The notes below the pieces were generated by a model. It worked only from the letters and a program-made list of their open reading frames with translations. It ran no database searches and was not told the DNA's origin. DNA of 49,461 bases. It comes from a virus. Below, one piece after another: positions 1 through 8,801 of this stretch. Made by a program: the position numbers and the translations under genes. The DNA lies in IMG/VR virus record IMGVR_UViG_3300033148_000376, positions 1 to 49,461 of that record. One strand, given 5' to 3'. Every line of letters begins with the position of its first letter. Position 1 is the first letter of the stretch.

Positions 1-37
1 ATACATAGAAAAGAGAGAAAACTTTATAAAGGATATT

Positions 38-301
38 ATGAGAACAAAAGTTAAATCAGAGATTACATGGAACTACGCTGATGATACATTGAATGTATTA
101 GAGACATTGTTGTATCAGAGAATAGAGTTTGATTATGTAACTCTAACTATGACAGAAGATGAATATGCTTTATTCTACGTAGATGTAGATGATGAGACAT
201 TAGCTGCTAATAGATTTAGATTAACAGACTTCTCAGATGCATGTAACCCAGTGTGGTTATTTGATGGTAAATTAAAATTAAACATAAAAATAAGAGGATA
301 A
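38..301 (+). CDS. Hypothetical protein, 87 aa
   Basis: I do not recognise this small acidic protein. It mixes predicted beta and helical segments, has no membrane segment and no obvious motif. The start is supported by an AAAGGA ribosome-binding-like sequence about 4 bases upstream of the ATG, one of the few Shine-Dalgarno-like sites in the window. Its stop overlaps the start of the next gene by one base (TAATG), so the two are probably translationally coupled. Being first in a run that leads directly to the terminase, it may serve head assembly or packaging, but that rests on position only. Confidence 0.7.
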   Translation: MRTKVKSEITWNYADDTLNVLETLLYQRIEFDYVTLTMTEDEYALFYVDVDDETLAANRFRLTDFSDACNPVWLFDGKLKLNIKIRG

Positions 302-714
302 TGAAGAATATAGTATCAGATAGAGCTGAGAAAACAGAAGCAGCTAACATACTTAAAACAGGACAAAAAGAACAGTTCGCTAATATTAATGCTAGAGGTG
401 AATCAATAGATGAATGTCCACTAGTACCAGTAGGACCTAGTATATTTTTAGAGTATAATGTTAAAGAGGAGAGTTCTCTTGTATTAACTAAAGAAGATCA
501 AAAACAATCACAGAAACCGCTTAAAAACTATTTTAAGGTTATTGGTGTAGGTGCTACAGTAAAAACTGTTAATATTGGAGATTTACTTATTCTTAGAAGT
601 GACGCTAATATCGAAACGTTTCACACAGAAGATTTTAAAATAGATAACTTACCTGTTTATAAATATCATACTATATATGAACACGCTGTAGTACAGATAG
701 TAAAACCTTTCTAG
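301..714 (+). CDS. GroES-like (chaperonin-10) co-chaperonin candidate, 137 aa
   Basis: After a helical N-terminal extension of about 38 residues, the protein follows the GroES plan. A strand starts at residues 40-50 (PLVPVGPSIFLEY). A polar loop ends in SSLVLT (58-63), which corresponds to the GroES mobile loop and its hydrophobic I-V-L tripeptide. FKVIGVG (78-84) matches the EVLAVGNG region, VNIGDLLIL (90-98) matches VKVGDIVIF, and a final strand has AVVQIV. GroES caps the GroEL cage, and phages such as T4 (gp31) encode their own cap to fold the capsid protein. Position just before terminase, portal and capsid genes fits that role. Identity to bacterial GroES is low and the loop lacks the usual GG pair, so this is a fold-level inference. 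It could instead be another small beta-barrel protein. Confidence 0.5.
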   Translation: MKNIVSDRAEKTEAANILKTGQKEQFANINARGESIDECPLVPVGPSIFLEYNVKEESSLVLTKEDQKQSQKPLKNYFKVIGVGATVKTVNIGDLLILRSDANIETFHTEDFKIDNLPVYKYHTIYEHAVVQIVKPF

Positions 715-715
715 T

Positions 716-1267
716 ATGCAGTTATTTGAATTAAAAGATTACGCTTTAACATGGTCACCTCAAGCACTTTCTTTGAAGGTGTTTGGTGATTTATGGAAGA
801 GAGATAAAACTAAGAGTAAAGATATAGCTAACGGTGAGTTGGCTTTTATCTTTTATTTTGCAGATGGAAGATCTGACTTCAATAACATACTAGACGAAGA
901 TACTAGAATAAAAGAGATACTTGAACAGATAGGAGGTTTACCTGAAGATTGGAAACCTGACGCTAAAGTTAAAGTTGCTATAGATTTTTATAAAGAGAAA
1001 ACTAAAACAGTTAGTTCTGTGTTACTAGAAGATGCTCAACACGCAGTTGGTAAGTTATCTAAGTTTCTTAGAGATGTAAATTTAACAGAGAAAACTGAGA
1101 AAGGAGCTTATCTTAATGACGCTAAGAAAATAAGTGATACTTTAAAAACATTACCTAGTGTGGTTGATTCTTTACAAGAGACAGCTAAAAAAGTTAAGAA
1201 AGAACTTCAAGAAGCAAGTGGTGCTAGAGGTAGCGTTGAAAAAGGAATGTTTGAAGATGATATGTAA
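716..1267 (+). CDS. Conserved protein preceding the large terminase, 183 aa
   Basis: The N-terminal half (LFELKDYALTWSPQAL, then FGDLWKRDK and a segment rich in aromatic residues, LAFIFYFADGRSDF) resembles a gene family I recall from directly upstream of TerL in crAss-like phages. The C-terminal half, about residues 95-170, is Lys/Glu-rich and probably a helical coiled coil. There is no catalytic motif. Its stop overlaps the TerL ATG by one base (TAATG). Position and a helical, oligomerising shape would suit a small terminase subunit or another packaging factor, but no DNA-binding motif is visible, so the function remains open. Confidence 0.6.
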   Translation: MQLFELKDYALTWSPQALSLKVFGDLWKRDKTKSKDIANGELAFIFYFADGRSDFNNILDEDTRIKEILEQIGGLPEDWKPDAKVKVAIDFYKEKTKTVSSVLLEDAQHAVGKLSKFLRDVNLTEKTEKGAYLNDAKKISDTLKTLPSVVDSLQETAKKVKKELQEASGARGSVEKGMFEDDM

Positions 1268-3486
1268 TGATAACAAATAAGATCCAAACTAATGTAACAG
1301 ATGAGCTACTTAGTGGTTTAGACGCTGAACACGTTGAAATATTCTATGAGTACCTAGAAAAGATACCAATGATCAATAGACTAGTATCTGTAGACAGAAG
1401 GTATGCCAGTGACTTAGAGAGAGACGCACAAGATAGAATTAAGGTAGATATTGCTAATCCGCATATATTAGAAGATATGGACTATTTCATACCTGCAGCT
1501 CTACACTTTCAAAAACATAACTGTTATACTAAACTTTACCCTAATAGAAACCCTCAATCTGAATACGCTCAATTTTGGAAAGAAGAGAGTAGAAGGTGCT
1601 TAGAGGGGTATGTTAGAGAATCTGACGGTGAATGGGTTTCTGGTTATAATTACTTCTATTGGAATTATGCACCTATCATGAAGGTTGTTAAAGTAGGTGA
1701 TGAAACAGATGAGGGTAAAGTTCGTTCAGAACGTATACACGATTTTGCTAATGTATGGGATTCAGATTATTGGTACTTTCATTATGTAGAACAAGGTGAG
1801 GCTAGTGGTCAATACGGCAAGGTACTTAAAACAAGGGGTAGAGGTTACTCTTTTAAAGGAGGTGCTTTAGACGGTAGGAACGCTATACACATTAAAAAGA
1901 GTAAATCGTATTCTATGGCCTTTGAGAAAGAATACCTCAACAAAGATGGTATCTTTAACAAAGCAATAGATGTATTAGATTGGAACGCTAGACACACACC
2001 CTTTCCTAGACTAAGATTAAAAGATTCTCAAGAGAAGATGCACGTTATCTTAGGTTATAAAGATTCTGATCTAGGTATTAATGCTGGCCAGTTATCAGAG
2101 ATAATGGGTGTAACCCTTAAAGACAATCCAGATAAAGCTAGGGGTAAAAGGGGTAAGATTATTAAATGGGAAGAAGATGGTATTTTTCCTGGTTTAAAAA
2201 AAGCTTGGGGTATTGCACGTATGTCACTTGAGGACGGTCGTAACGTCTTTGGTTATATGATATCTTTTGGTACAGGTGGTACAGAGGGTGCGAGTTTTGA
2301 GGCATCTGAAGAATTTTTCTATCACCCAGGTGGTTATGGTATATTAGGTATAGAGAATGTATTTGATATGAACCCATCTGGAGAATGTGGTATGTTTATC
2401 GCTGAGTACATGAACAAAGCAAACTGCTATGACGCTAACGGTAACAGTGATGTCATTAAAGCTCTAGTAGAAACAATTGAAGATAGACAAAAGATTAAGA
2501 GAGAAGCTTCAGACCCGAATACTATTATTCAGGAGATGGCTGATAGACCTATAACACCTCAAGAAGCAGTAATGCGTAGAGAGGGTTCTATGTTCCCTGT
2601 GTACGATCTTAAACAAGTAAAAGGCGATTTAATTGTAAACAATAAACTACTGGACGCCTCTTGGAAAGGTAAAATGGTAGTCGAGAAGAACAAAGCTAAA
2701 CATAAAGTAGTAAATACTATTAAGATTATAAATAAATTTCCCCATTCAGAACAACGCCCTGGTGGAGTTGAAATTTTTGAACATCCTATAACTGATGGTG
2801 AAGGAGATATTCCTAGATGGAGATATATTGCAGGGTGTGACCCCGTTGATGATGACGGTTCTGGTACTAACTCATTACTATCTACATTTGTAATGAATAC
2901 ACTTACTGGAGATATAGTAGCCGAGTACACAGGTAGACCACAAATAACTGAAGATTACTTTGAACAACAGAGGTTATTACTTAGTTATTACAATGCTACA
3001 ATGAACTATGAAAATAATAAGAAAGGTTTATATGTTTACTTTAGAAATAAAAACTCCTTAAACTTATTATGTGAAACTCCTGAAATACTAAGAGATCATA
3101 TGAATATTACTATATCTAAGATAGGTAATAAAAAGTTTGGAACACCTGCTTCCAAGTCTGTTAATAACTATGCGCTAGGTTTAATTAAAAAATGGTTACT
3201 TACTGAATCGTTATATCAAGAAGAGGAGAACCCTTTAGAAGCTACTCTTAACTTACACCGATTAAGATCCGTACCATTAGTAGAAGAACTTATAGCTTGG
3301 CATACAGATGGTAACTTTGATAGAGTATCAGCATTAGGTATGTTAATGATATTTAGAGAAGATATACACAAATTGCTTATAAACACTGATAACAAAAAGA
3401 TTGAGGACAGAGGCCGAGATAAATTTTGGTTTAGTCAATTTGAAGATATGGATAGTAGCTATACATCAGGTGACTTCCCTATCTAA
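1267..3486 (+). CDS. terL: Terminase large subunit (ATPase and nuclease)
   Basis: This is the motor that cuts concatemeric phage DNA and pumps it through the portal. The 739-residue length is normal for crAss-like TerL. A Walker-A-like segment KTRGRGYSFKGG lies at residues 188-199. ISFGTGGTEG at about 332-341 matches the conserved Gly/Thr-rich coupling motif of this terminase group. The C-terminal RNase H-like nuclease starts at AGCDPVDDDG, with D525 as the likely first metal ligand, followed by YENNKKG with E582 as the likely second acidic residue. I did not identify the Walker B Glu with certainty. The gene overlaps the previous one at TAATG and is followed by a 50-base gap before the portal gene. 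Confidence 0.88.
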   Translation: MITNKIQTNVTDELLSGLDAEHVEIFYEYLEKIPMINRLVSVDRRYASDLERDAQDRIKVDIANPHILEDMDYFIPAALHFQKHNCYTKLYPNRNPQSEYAQFWKEESRRCLEGYVRESDGEWVSGYNYFYWNYAPIMKVVKVGDETDEGKVRSERIHDFANVWDSDYWYFHYVEQGEASGQYGKVLKTRGRGYSFKGGALDGRNAIHIKKSKSYSMAFEKEYLNKDGIFNKAIDVLDWNARHTPFPRLRLKDSQEKMHVILGYKDSDLGINAGQLSEIMGVTLKDNPDKARGKRGKIIKWEEDGIFPGLKKAWGIARMSLEDGRNVFGYMISFGTGGTEGASFEASEEFFYHPGGYGILGIENVFDMNPSGECGMFIAEYMNKANCYDANGNSDVIKALVETIEDRQKIKREASDPNTIIQEMADRPITPQEAVMRREGSMFPVYDLKQVKGDLIVNNKLLDASWKGKMVVEKNKAKHKVVNTIKIINKFPHSEQRPGGVEIFEHPITDGEGDIPRWRYIAGCDPVDDDGSGTNSLLSTFVMNTLTGDIVAEYTGRPQITEDYFEQQRLLLSYYNATMNYENNKKGLYVYFRNKNSLNLLCETPEILRDHMNITISKIGNKKFGTPASKSVNNYALGLIKKWLLTESLYQEEENPLEATLNLHRLRSVPLVEELIAWHTDGNFDRVSALGMLMIFREDIHKLLINTDNKKIEDRGRDKFWFSQFEDMDSSYTSGDFPI

Positions 3487-3504
3487 TAATTCAAAAATAA
3501 ATTG

Positions 3505-3512
3505 TATTTTTG
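3505..3512 (+). promoter_or_regulatory. Possible Bacteroidetes -7 box upstream of portal
   Basis: TATTTTTG fits the Bacteroidetes sigma -7 consensus TAnnTTTG and lies 24 bases before the portal ATG in a 50-base gap. No TTTG -33 element is present at the expected 17-23 bases upstream, so the call is weak. Confidence 0.25.
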
Positions 3513-3536
3513 TTTTTTAATACTTATTAAGACACT

Positions 3537-5954
3537 ATGACAGATTTCATGACTAATTATTCTTTCCCTTCTCAGAAGAGATCTAATGCTAAGAAAACGC
3601 AAAAATGGGGTAAAGAGGTAATAGAGGCTTCCGAAGATTTAGCTCTTTTTAGAGATCCTCTAATAAGACAGTCTTATCAAAATAAGTTAACTAACTATAA
3701 TCTATATAATGATATCCTAGATACTAGAGATATTGAAAAGTCTTGTAATCCTATGGGGTTAAAGCAAGATGCGTTTCCAGCTAAGATGCAAAACTACCCT
3801 TTGGTTGTACCGAAGATAGATGTACTTATAGGTGAAGAGAGAAAACGTAGATTCGAGTATTCTATTAGAGTTATTAATGACGAAGCTATATCTAACAAAG
3901 AACAAGCTAAGAAAGAAGAACACAAAAACTTTATTCTAAAGAAAATACAACAAGAGGGTGAGATTGATAAAAAAGCATTAGAAGATGATATCGAAAGATA
4001 TAAATCTTATATGAACTATGAGTGGCAAGATCTTTTAGAGAGACGTTCACGACATATGCTTAATTATCTGTATCAAACACTTAATCTCAAAGAGATGTTC
4101 TCTAGAGGGTTTGAAGATGTACTTATTGCAGGTGAAGAGATTTACTGTGCTGATATAGAAGCTGGGTCACCTACTATGCGTAAGGTAAACCCACTTAATC
4201 TACACACATTACGTTCAGGTGAATCACCTTGGATTAATGATGCTGATATTATTATAGAAGATGGTTATTTCTCACATGGTCAAATATTAGATAAGTATCA
4301 TGATGTATTGAAACCTGAACACATCAAAATGATTGATGAAGGTTTTCATTATAATAGTGATGATGGTTTTGTTTCTATAGGTGAGAGAGAACGAAGCTTC
4401 TTATGGAAAGATGGTTTAATAGATACTGATGCGGAAATTAATTCTCAATTTGGAGCTACATATGATGACGAAGGTAACATTAGAGTTATGCGTGTCGTAT
4501 GGAAATCTAAACGTAAGGTTGGTAAACTTAAATACTTTGATGAAGACGGTAATGAGTTTGAGAAGGTAGTAGATGAGAGATATAAAAAGAAACCAGGTGA
4601 AGAAGTTACTTGGGTTTGGATTAATGAGTGGTGGGAAGGTACTCGTATTGGTGGCGGTGGTACTGGTAACGAAGATCGTAAAGCTATTTATGTAAAAATA
4701 CAAAGACGTCCAGTACAATATAGAAGTATACATAACTTATCAGCATGTCATTCTGGGTATGTAGGTTTAGCGTATAACACTAACGTATCTCGTTCTAAGT
4801 CTTTAATGGATAGAATGAAACCTTACCAATACCTTTATAATGTATTCATGTACAGAACAGAGTTAGCGTTTGCTAAAGCTAAAGGTAGAATTGGTAAACT
4901 TAACTTAGCAGAGATGCCTGACGGGTGGAAACCTAAAAAGTGGATGCAATACGCTGAGATAAACGGTTGGTTAGTTACCGACTCATTTAACGAAGCTAAG
5001 AAGGGTGCTGCTCAAGGTAAACTAGCAGGTCAAATGTCTGGTAGTTCTACACACTTAGATTTAGATTTAGGTAACTATATACAACAGCATGTACTTATGC
5101 TACAGTTCTTAGAAACACAACTAGGTCAGATAGCGGGTATTACTAAACAGCGTGAAGGTCAAGTTGAATCTAGAGAAACTGTAAGAGGTGTTGAGAGAGC
5201 TGTATCGCAATCTAATATAATTACTGAAAAGTATTTTGGGTTACATGATTCAGTTAAAGTTAAAGCTTTATCTATTTTACTAGAAACTGCTAAAGTAGCG
5301 TGGAAAGGTAAAGAGCATATACTACAGTATATGACTGATGACATGACATCACAAACATTTAAGATTGAAGCTGATGATGCTGTCATGGATATTGATGCAG
5401 GGTTAATTTTAACTTCTGGTCAAAATGATGTAGAGCTTATGCAAGCACTTAAAGAGTTTGCTCATGCAGGATTACAAAATGATAAGATTGCATTACACGA
5501 AGTTATGGATATCTATATGAATCCTTCTATAGTTGCAACTAGACGTAAACTTGAGCAATCAGAGTTGAAACGTGAGGAGAAAGCTAGAGAGCAAAGTGAA
5601 CAAGCTCAAAAAATGCAACAAGACCAAATCAAAGCTAACGAAGCTGCTCAAAAAGCACAGCAAGACTTTGAACTGGGTAAAATAGATAAAGAGTATGGTT
5701 ATAAGATGCAAATCGAAGCCATGAAGGGTCAAATGAAAGTAGCTGGTGATCTAGATAAAGATAATGATGGTATTATAGATGAGTTAGAACTTGAGAGAGA
5801 TAGAACTAAAAATAATATTGAACATCTTAAACTAGAGAGTGCTAAATCAATGCAGTCTTCTAAGTTACAACACGAGAAGTCTGAGAATGCTAAAGATAGA
5901 AAAAGTTCTGAGAAAATAGCTAACTCAAGACCTAAACCTACAGGAAGTAAGTAA
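3537..5954 (+). CDS. Portal protein, crAss-like type
   Basis: The portal is the dodecameric ring at the capsid vertex through which DNA enters and leaves. The 805-residue length, the helical N-terminus with NYPLVVPKIDVLIGEE (about residues 86-101), the central mixed domain and a long Lys/Gln-rich helical C-terminus match crAss-like portals, and the gene sits between TerL and the scaffold and capsid genes. The C-terminal region from about residue 660 is a likely coiled coil (barrel or crown) rich in Gln, Lys and Glu. Within it, residues 740-751 (DKDNDGIIDELE) form an exact EF-hand loop pattern, with D740, D742, D744 and E751 as potential calcium ligands. No strong Shine-Dalgarno sequence precedes the ATG. 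Confidence 0.87.
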   Translation: MTDFMTNYSFPSQKRSNAKKTQKWGKEVIEASEDLALFRDPLIRQSYQNKLTNYNLYNDILDTRDIEKSCNPMGLKQDAFPAKMQNYPLVVPKIDVLIGEERKRRFEYSIRVINDEAISNKEQAKKEEHKNFILKKIQQEGEIDKKALEDDIERYKSYMNYEWQDLLERRSRHMLNYLYQTLNLKEMFSRGFEDVLIAGEEIYCADIEAGSPTMRKVNPLNLHTLRSGESPWINDADIIIEDGYFSHGQILDKYHDVLKPEHIKMIDEGFHYNSDDGFVSIGERERSFLWKDGLIDTDAEINSQFGATYDDEGNIRVMRVVWKSKRKVGKLKYFDEDGNEFEKVVDERYKKKPGEEVTWVWINEWWEGTRIGGGGTGNEDRKAIYVKIQRRPVQYRSIHNLSACHSGYVGLAYNTNVSRSKSLMDRMKPYQYLYNVFMYRTELAFAKAKGRIGKLNLAEMPDGWKPKKWMQYAEINGWLVTDSFNEAKKGAAQGKLAGQMSGSSTHLDLDLGNYIQQHVLMLQFLETQLGQIAGITKQREGQVESRETVRGVERAVSQSNIITEKYFGLHDSVKVKALSILLETAKVAWKGKEHILQYMTDDMTSQTFKIEADDAVMDIDAGLILTSGQNDVELMQALKEFAHAGLQNDKIALHEVMDIYMNPSIVATRRKLEQSELKREEKAREQSEQAQKMQQDQIKANEAAQKAQQDFELGKIDKEYGYKMQIEAMKGQMKVAGDLDKDNDGIIDELELERDRTKNNIEHLKLESAKSMQSSKLQHEKSENAKDRKSSEKIANSRPKPTGSK

Positions 5955-6012
5955 TAGCTATATGTTAGCTTAAAACATAATATTTTTTGTTAGAAGTTAT
6001 ACTTTTATTTAT

Positions 6013-6020
6013 TACTTTTG
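6013..6020 (+). promoter_or_regulatory. Candidate Bacteroidetes-type promoter before the scaffold/capsid genes
   Basis: TACTTTTG (TAnnTTTG, -7 box) is preceded by TTTG at 5986-5989 with 23 bases between them, the upper end of the spacing reported for Bacteroidetes promoters. It lies in the 95-base gap between portal and scaffold, 30 bases before the ATG, so it could raise expression of scaffold and capsid above that of the portal. Confidence 0.4.
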
Positions 6021-6049
6021 AATTATAAACAATTAAAAAAACATTTAAG

Positions 6050-7231
6050 ATGCCTAAAAACGGAGACAACGGGTTGTTTAATGATGTTAGTTTTGGAGAT
6101 GCCTACATTGAAATAGATGCAGAAGGTAACACAACAAAAGTAGCAGAAGAAACAACAAATGCTGAAAGCGAAGAATCAGCAGCTAATACAAATAGTGGTA
6201 ACGAGGGTAAGACTACCTCCACTACAACACCAGATCCAAACGAGGATTTGATAGAAATAAATACCCAAAGCGACCAAGAGGGAGGTAACACTTCTGACTC
6301 CAGCACAGAAGAAAATAACGCTGGTGATTCTTCTTCGTCTCCTTTCTCTTCTGTTATTGACGCTCTTGGAGCTGAGGGGTTTATTAATTTTACTGAAGAA
6401 GAACTAGCAGCTATCGAAGAGGGTAGTGAAGCTGAGTTTATTAGACAGAAGCTTAATGCTGAGATTGACAACAAAGTTAAAACTAGTATTACACCTAAAC
6501 AAAAAGAAGCTCTTGAAGCTTTTGAGCAGGGTGTAGCTATGAAAGACTATGTTGAGAGTAACGCTAGAGAAACTACTTATGAGAACGTTACTTCAGAGCA
6601 GATTGATAATAATGAACAAACTCAGTTTACATTAGTAGTTCATTCAATGATGTCTAAAGGTATGAATAAAGCTGAGGCTGAAGAGTACGCTAAGACTATT
6701 CAAGATGTAGGTGACGATAAACTTAAAGTAAAAGCACACGAAGCTAAAACAAATTTAGTAGCTAACGAAAAGTTTAGAAGAGCAGAGATGGTTAGAGAAG
6801 CTGCTGAACAGAAAGAAATTGATAATAAGAATAGAGAAAAAGATTTAAATGATACTAAAGAGTACATTAACTCTCAAGCTCAAATTATAGAGGGTCTATC
6901 TTTAACTGACACAGCTAAAGAGAAGATTTATAAAAGTATGACTGTACCTGTAGGTAAAGATGCTGAGGGTAACCTTGTATCAGAGGTAGGTCAGACAAGA
7001 GGTAAAGACGCTAGACGTTTTGATATGCTAGTAAGTTATTACCACACATTAGGGCTTTTTGATGAGAAGCCTGATTTCAGCAAAATACAAAAGTTAGCTG
7101 AAACAAAGATAGCTCAAGGACTAGATGCTCTAGGTAAAACCGATACTGGTTTTATCGGTAGCGGTGGATCAAAATCTACAGAGTCTAAGGGTGAAGGGTC
7201 TGATACTGATTTAGGATTAGACTTTATTTAA
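6050..7231 (+). CDS. Putative scaffolding protein
   Basis: The 393-residue protein begins with about 110 residues of low-complexity Glu/Asp/Ser/Thr/Asn sequence, probably disordered. A long charged helical region follows (about residues 120-330, Glu/Lys/Ala-rich, coiled-coil-like). The C-terminus is Gly/Ser-rich with an acidic tip. This composition and its place between portal and major capsid protein are typical of tailed-phage scaffold proteins, which template the procapsid and then leave or are degraded. I see no protease motif, so it does not look like a scaffold-protease fusion. The assignment rests on position and composition rather than a recognised sequence family. Confidence 0.6.
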   Translation: MPKNGDNGLFNDVSFGDAYIEIDAEGNTTKVAEETTNAESEESAANTNSGNEGKTTSTTTPDPNEDLIEINTQSDQEGGNTSDSSTEENNAGDSSSSPFSSVIDALGAEGFINFTEEELAAIEEGSEAEFIRQKLNAEIDNKVKTSITPKQKEALEAFEQGVAMKDYVESNARETTYENVTSEQIDNNEQTQFTLVVHSMMSKGMNKAEAEEYAKTIQDVGDDKLKVKAHEAKTNLVANEKFRRAEMVREAAEQKEIDNKNREKDLNDTKEYINSQAQIIEGLSLTDTAKEKIYKSMTVPVGKDAEGNLVSEVGQTRGKDARRFDMLVSYYHTLGLFDEKPDFSKIQKLAETKIAQGLDALGKTDTGFIGSGGSKSTESKGEGSDTDLGLDFI

Positions 7232-7245
7232 TAAATTAGAAACAC

Positions 7246-7258
7246 AAATAAAAACAAA
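7246..7258 (+). promoter_or_regulatory. A-rich translation leader AAATAAAAACAAA (copy 1)
   Basis: This 13-base sequence ends 5 bases before the major capsid ATG. Identical copies lie directly before the next gene (8789-8801) and before the exonuclease gene (21307-21319, the last A being part of the ATG). No Shine-Dalgarno sequence is present. A-rich leaders are the usual initiation context in Flavobacteriia and Bacteroidetes. Confidence 0.45.
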
Positions 7259-7263
7259 ATAAA

Positions 7264-8739
7264 ATGCCAAAAATTAGCCAGTTTCAGATGACTGAAGCAA
7301 AATCTTGGGCAGGTTTAACTACAAAGAATCACATTGGTGCTATCTTTGGTAACGAACCTCAAAAAGCTAGTAAGATGCTTACTAGAATTGCTCAAACAAA
7401 TTTCGGATTAGATTTAGATTCATATCTAGATCAATTTACTCCTTTGTACTTAGATACAGATGATGACTTTACTTGGGACCTAGTAGGTTCAGGTAAAAAG
7501 AATATACCTTTAGTTGAAGCTAGAATCGGTGGTACTGCTATTACAGCAGCTAGTCAAGCAGGTTCAGCGTTTACTGAATTTGAAATGGTTTTCCCAGAAC
7601 AATGGTTTACTGACGAACACGTTATTGTAGGTCATAAGAATGAGATTTACCAATTACAAATTCAAGCTGATCCAATTCCAGAAGGCACTAACTGGGTTTA
7701 CAAAGTAATGCTTTTAACAGGTGACCCTACATTATTTGTTCCTTCTGAGGAATTAGCTGCTAATACTAGATGGTCTAAAGATTTCTCTCTTGTAGAGCAA
7801 ACACTATCTAAAAAAGGTGGTGGTATTAACTTCACTTCTCCATTCAAAATGAGAAATGCATTTTCTATGATTAGAATGCAACATACTTGTGCTGGTAACA
7901 TGATTAACAGACCAGTTGGAACTAAATGGCTTGGTGATGAAGGTAAAGCTTACACAACTTGGACTCAATATGAAGATTATGAGTTTGAAAAGCAGTATCG
8001 TGAAGAGAAGAATCGTCTTATCATGTATTCTAGAGCGAATAAGAAAGATGATGGTTCTTACGCTAACACTGGTAAATCAGGTAACATCAAGAAACAAGGT
8101 GCTGGTTTACGTCAACAAATGGAAGCTTCAAACACAGTTGCATACTCTGTATTCAACATTGACTTCTTATTAGATGTATTACTTGAGCTTTCAGAAGGTA
8201 AATTACCAACTGATGCTAGAGAGTTTATTATGTTAACAGGTGAAAGAGGTGCTGTACAGTTCTCTGACGCTATTGAAAATCACTCTCAATTATTTACTAA
8301 AATGAATGACGGTTCTAGAATTTATGGAGCTTCTTCTGCAAATGGTGCTAAAATGCCTCTTGGTTACGGTGGTCAATTCGTTGAGTACATGGGACCTCAA
8401 GGTATTAAAGTTACATTGAAAGTTCATTCTATGTATGATGATAGAGAAAGAAATAAAGTATATCACCCGTCTGGTGGTGTAGCTGAATCTTACAGATACG
8501 ATATTATGGACGTAGGTACTTCTGATGGAGAACCAAACATCCGTAAGGTATATGTTAAAGGTCAAGAAGATTTCATGGGATACGAAACAGGTTTGAGAAA
8601 CCCGTTCTCGCCAACAGGAGGTAGAAACGTAATGTCTCACTCAACTGATGGTTATACTATTCATAGAGGTTCAATCTGTGGTGTAATGGTAAAAGATCCT
8701 TCAAGAACTGCAACATTGTTGCCTAATCTTTTAGTCTAA
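7264..8739 (+). CDS. Major capsid protein (HK97 fold, crAss-like type)
   Basis: The 491-residue protein forms the icosahedral shell. It matches crAss-like major capsid proteins in length and in patterns such as the early SWAGL helix, TNFGLDLDSYLDQF, the ENHSQLFTKMND segment and FKMRNAFSMIRMQHTCAGN. Glycine- and aromatic-rich strands dominate the second half. The gene follows scaffold after a 32-base A-rich leader and is followed at once by a 14-bp hairpin terminator. This makes it the last gene of a short unit, a common arrangement for a highly expressed capsid gene. I see no N-terminal delta domain or protease cleavage signal. Confidence 0.88.
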   Translation: MPKISQFQMTEAKSWAGLTTKNHIGAIFGNEPQKASKMLTRIAQTNFGLDLDSYLDQFTPLYLDTDDDFTWDLVGSGKKNIPLVEARIGGTAITAASQAGSAFTEFEMVFPEQWFTDEHVIVGHKNEIYQLQIQADPIPEGTNWVYKVMLLTGDPTLFVPSEELAANTRWSKDFSLVEQTLSKKGGGINFTSPFKMRNAFSMIRMQHTCAGNMINRPVGTKWLGDEGKAYTTWTQYEDYEFEKQYREEKNRLIMYSRANKKDDGSYANTGKSGNIKKQGAGLRQQMEASNTVAYSVFNIDFLLDVLLELSEGKLPTDAREFIMLTGERGAVQFSDAIENHSQLFTKMNDGSRIYGASSANGAKMPLGYGGQFVEYMGPQGIKVTLKVHSMYDDRERNKVYHPSGGVAESYRYDIMDVGTSDGEPNIRKVYVKGQEDFMGYETGLRNPFSPTGGRNVMSHSTDGYTIHRGSICGVMVKDPSRTATLLPNLLV

Positions 8740-8746
8740 CCCAAAT

Positions 8747-8785
8747 AAGCTAGTAGGGGTAGCAATACTCTTACTAGCTTTATTT
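8747..8785 (+). terminator. Rho-independent terminator after major capsid gene
   Basis: The left arm AAGCTAGTAGGGGT (8747-8760) pairs with ACTCTTACTAGCTT (8767-8780): nine perfect outer pairs plus five inner pairs that include G-T wobbles, around a six-base loop AGCAAT. A T-rich tail (TTTATTT) follows. It lies 8 bases after the capsid stop. Confidence 0.85.
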
Positions 8786-8788
8786 AAT

Positions 8789-8801
8789 AAATAAAAACAA
8801 A
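8789..8801 (+). promoter_or_regulatory. A-rich translation leader AAATAAAAACAAA (copy 2)
   Basis: The 13-mer is identical to that before the capsid gene and abuts the ATG of the next gene. It follows the terminator tail directly, so expression of the next gene needs read-through or an unseen promoter. Confidence 0.45.

Noticed and set aside
2559-2930. Minus-strand open frames inside TerL, portal, scaffold and the polymerase gene (for example 2559-2930, 6103-6474, 40281-40550).
   Set aside because: They lie antisense to strong genes, have Ser/Leu/Ile-rich mirror-like composition, and lack motifs or coupling.
5961-5989. Hairpin TATGTT/AACATA with a following T run after the portal gene, as a terminator.
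   Set aside because: The stem is only six bases, all but two A-T pairs, and overlaps a candidate promoter; too weak to call.
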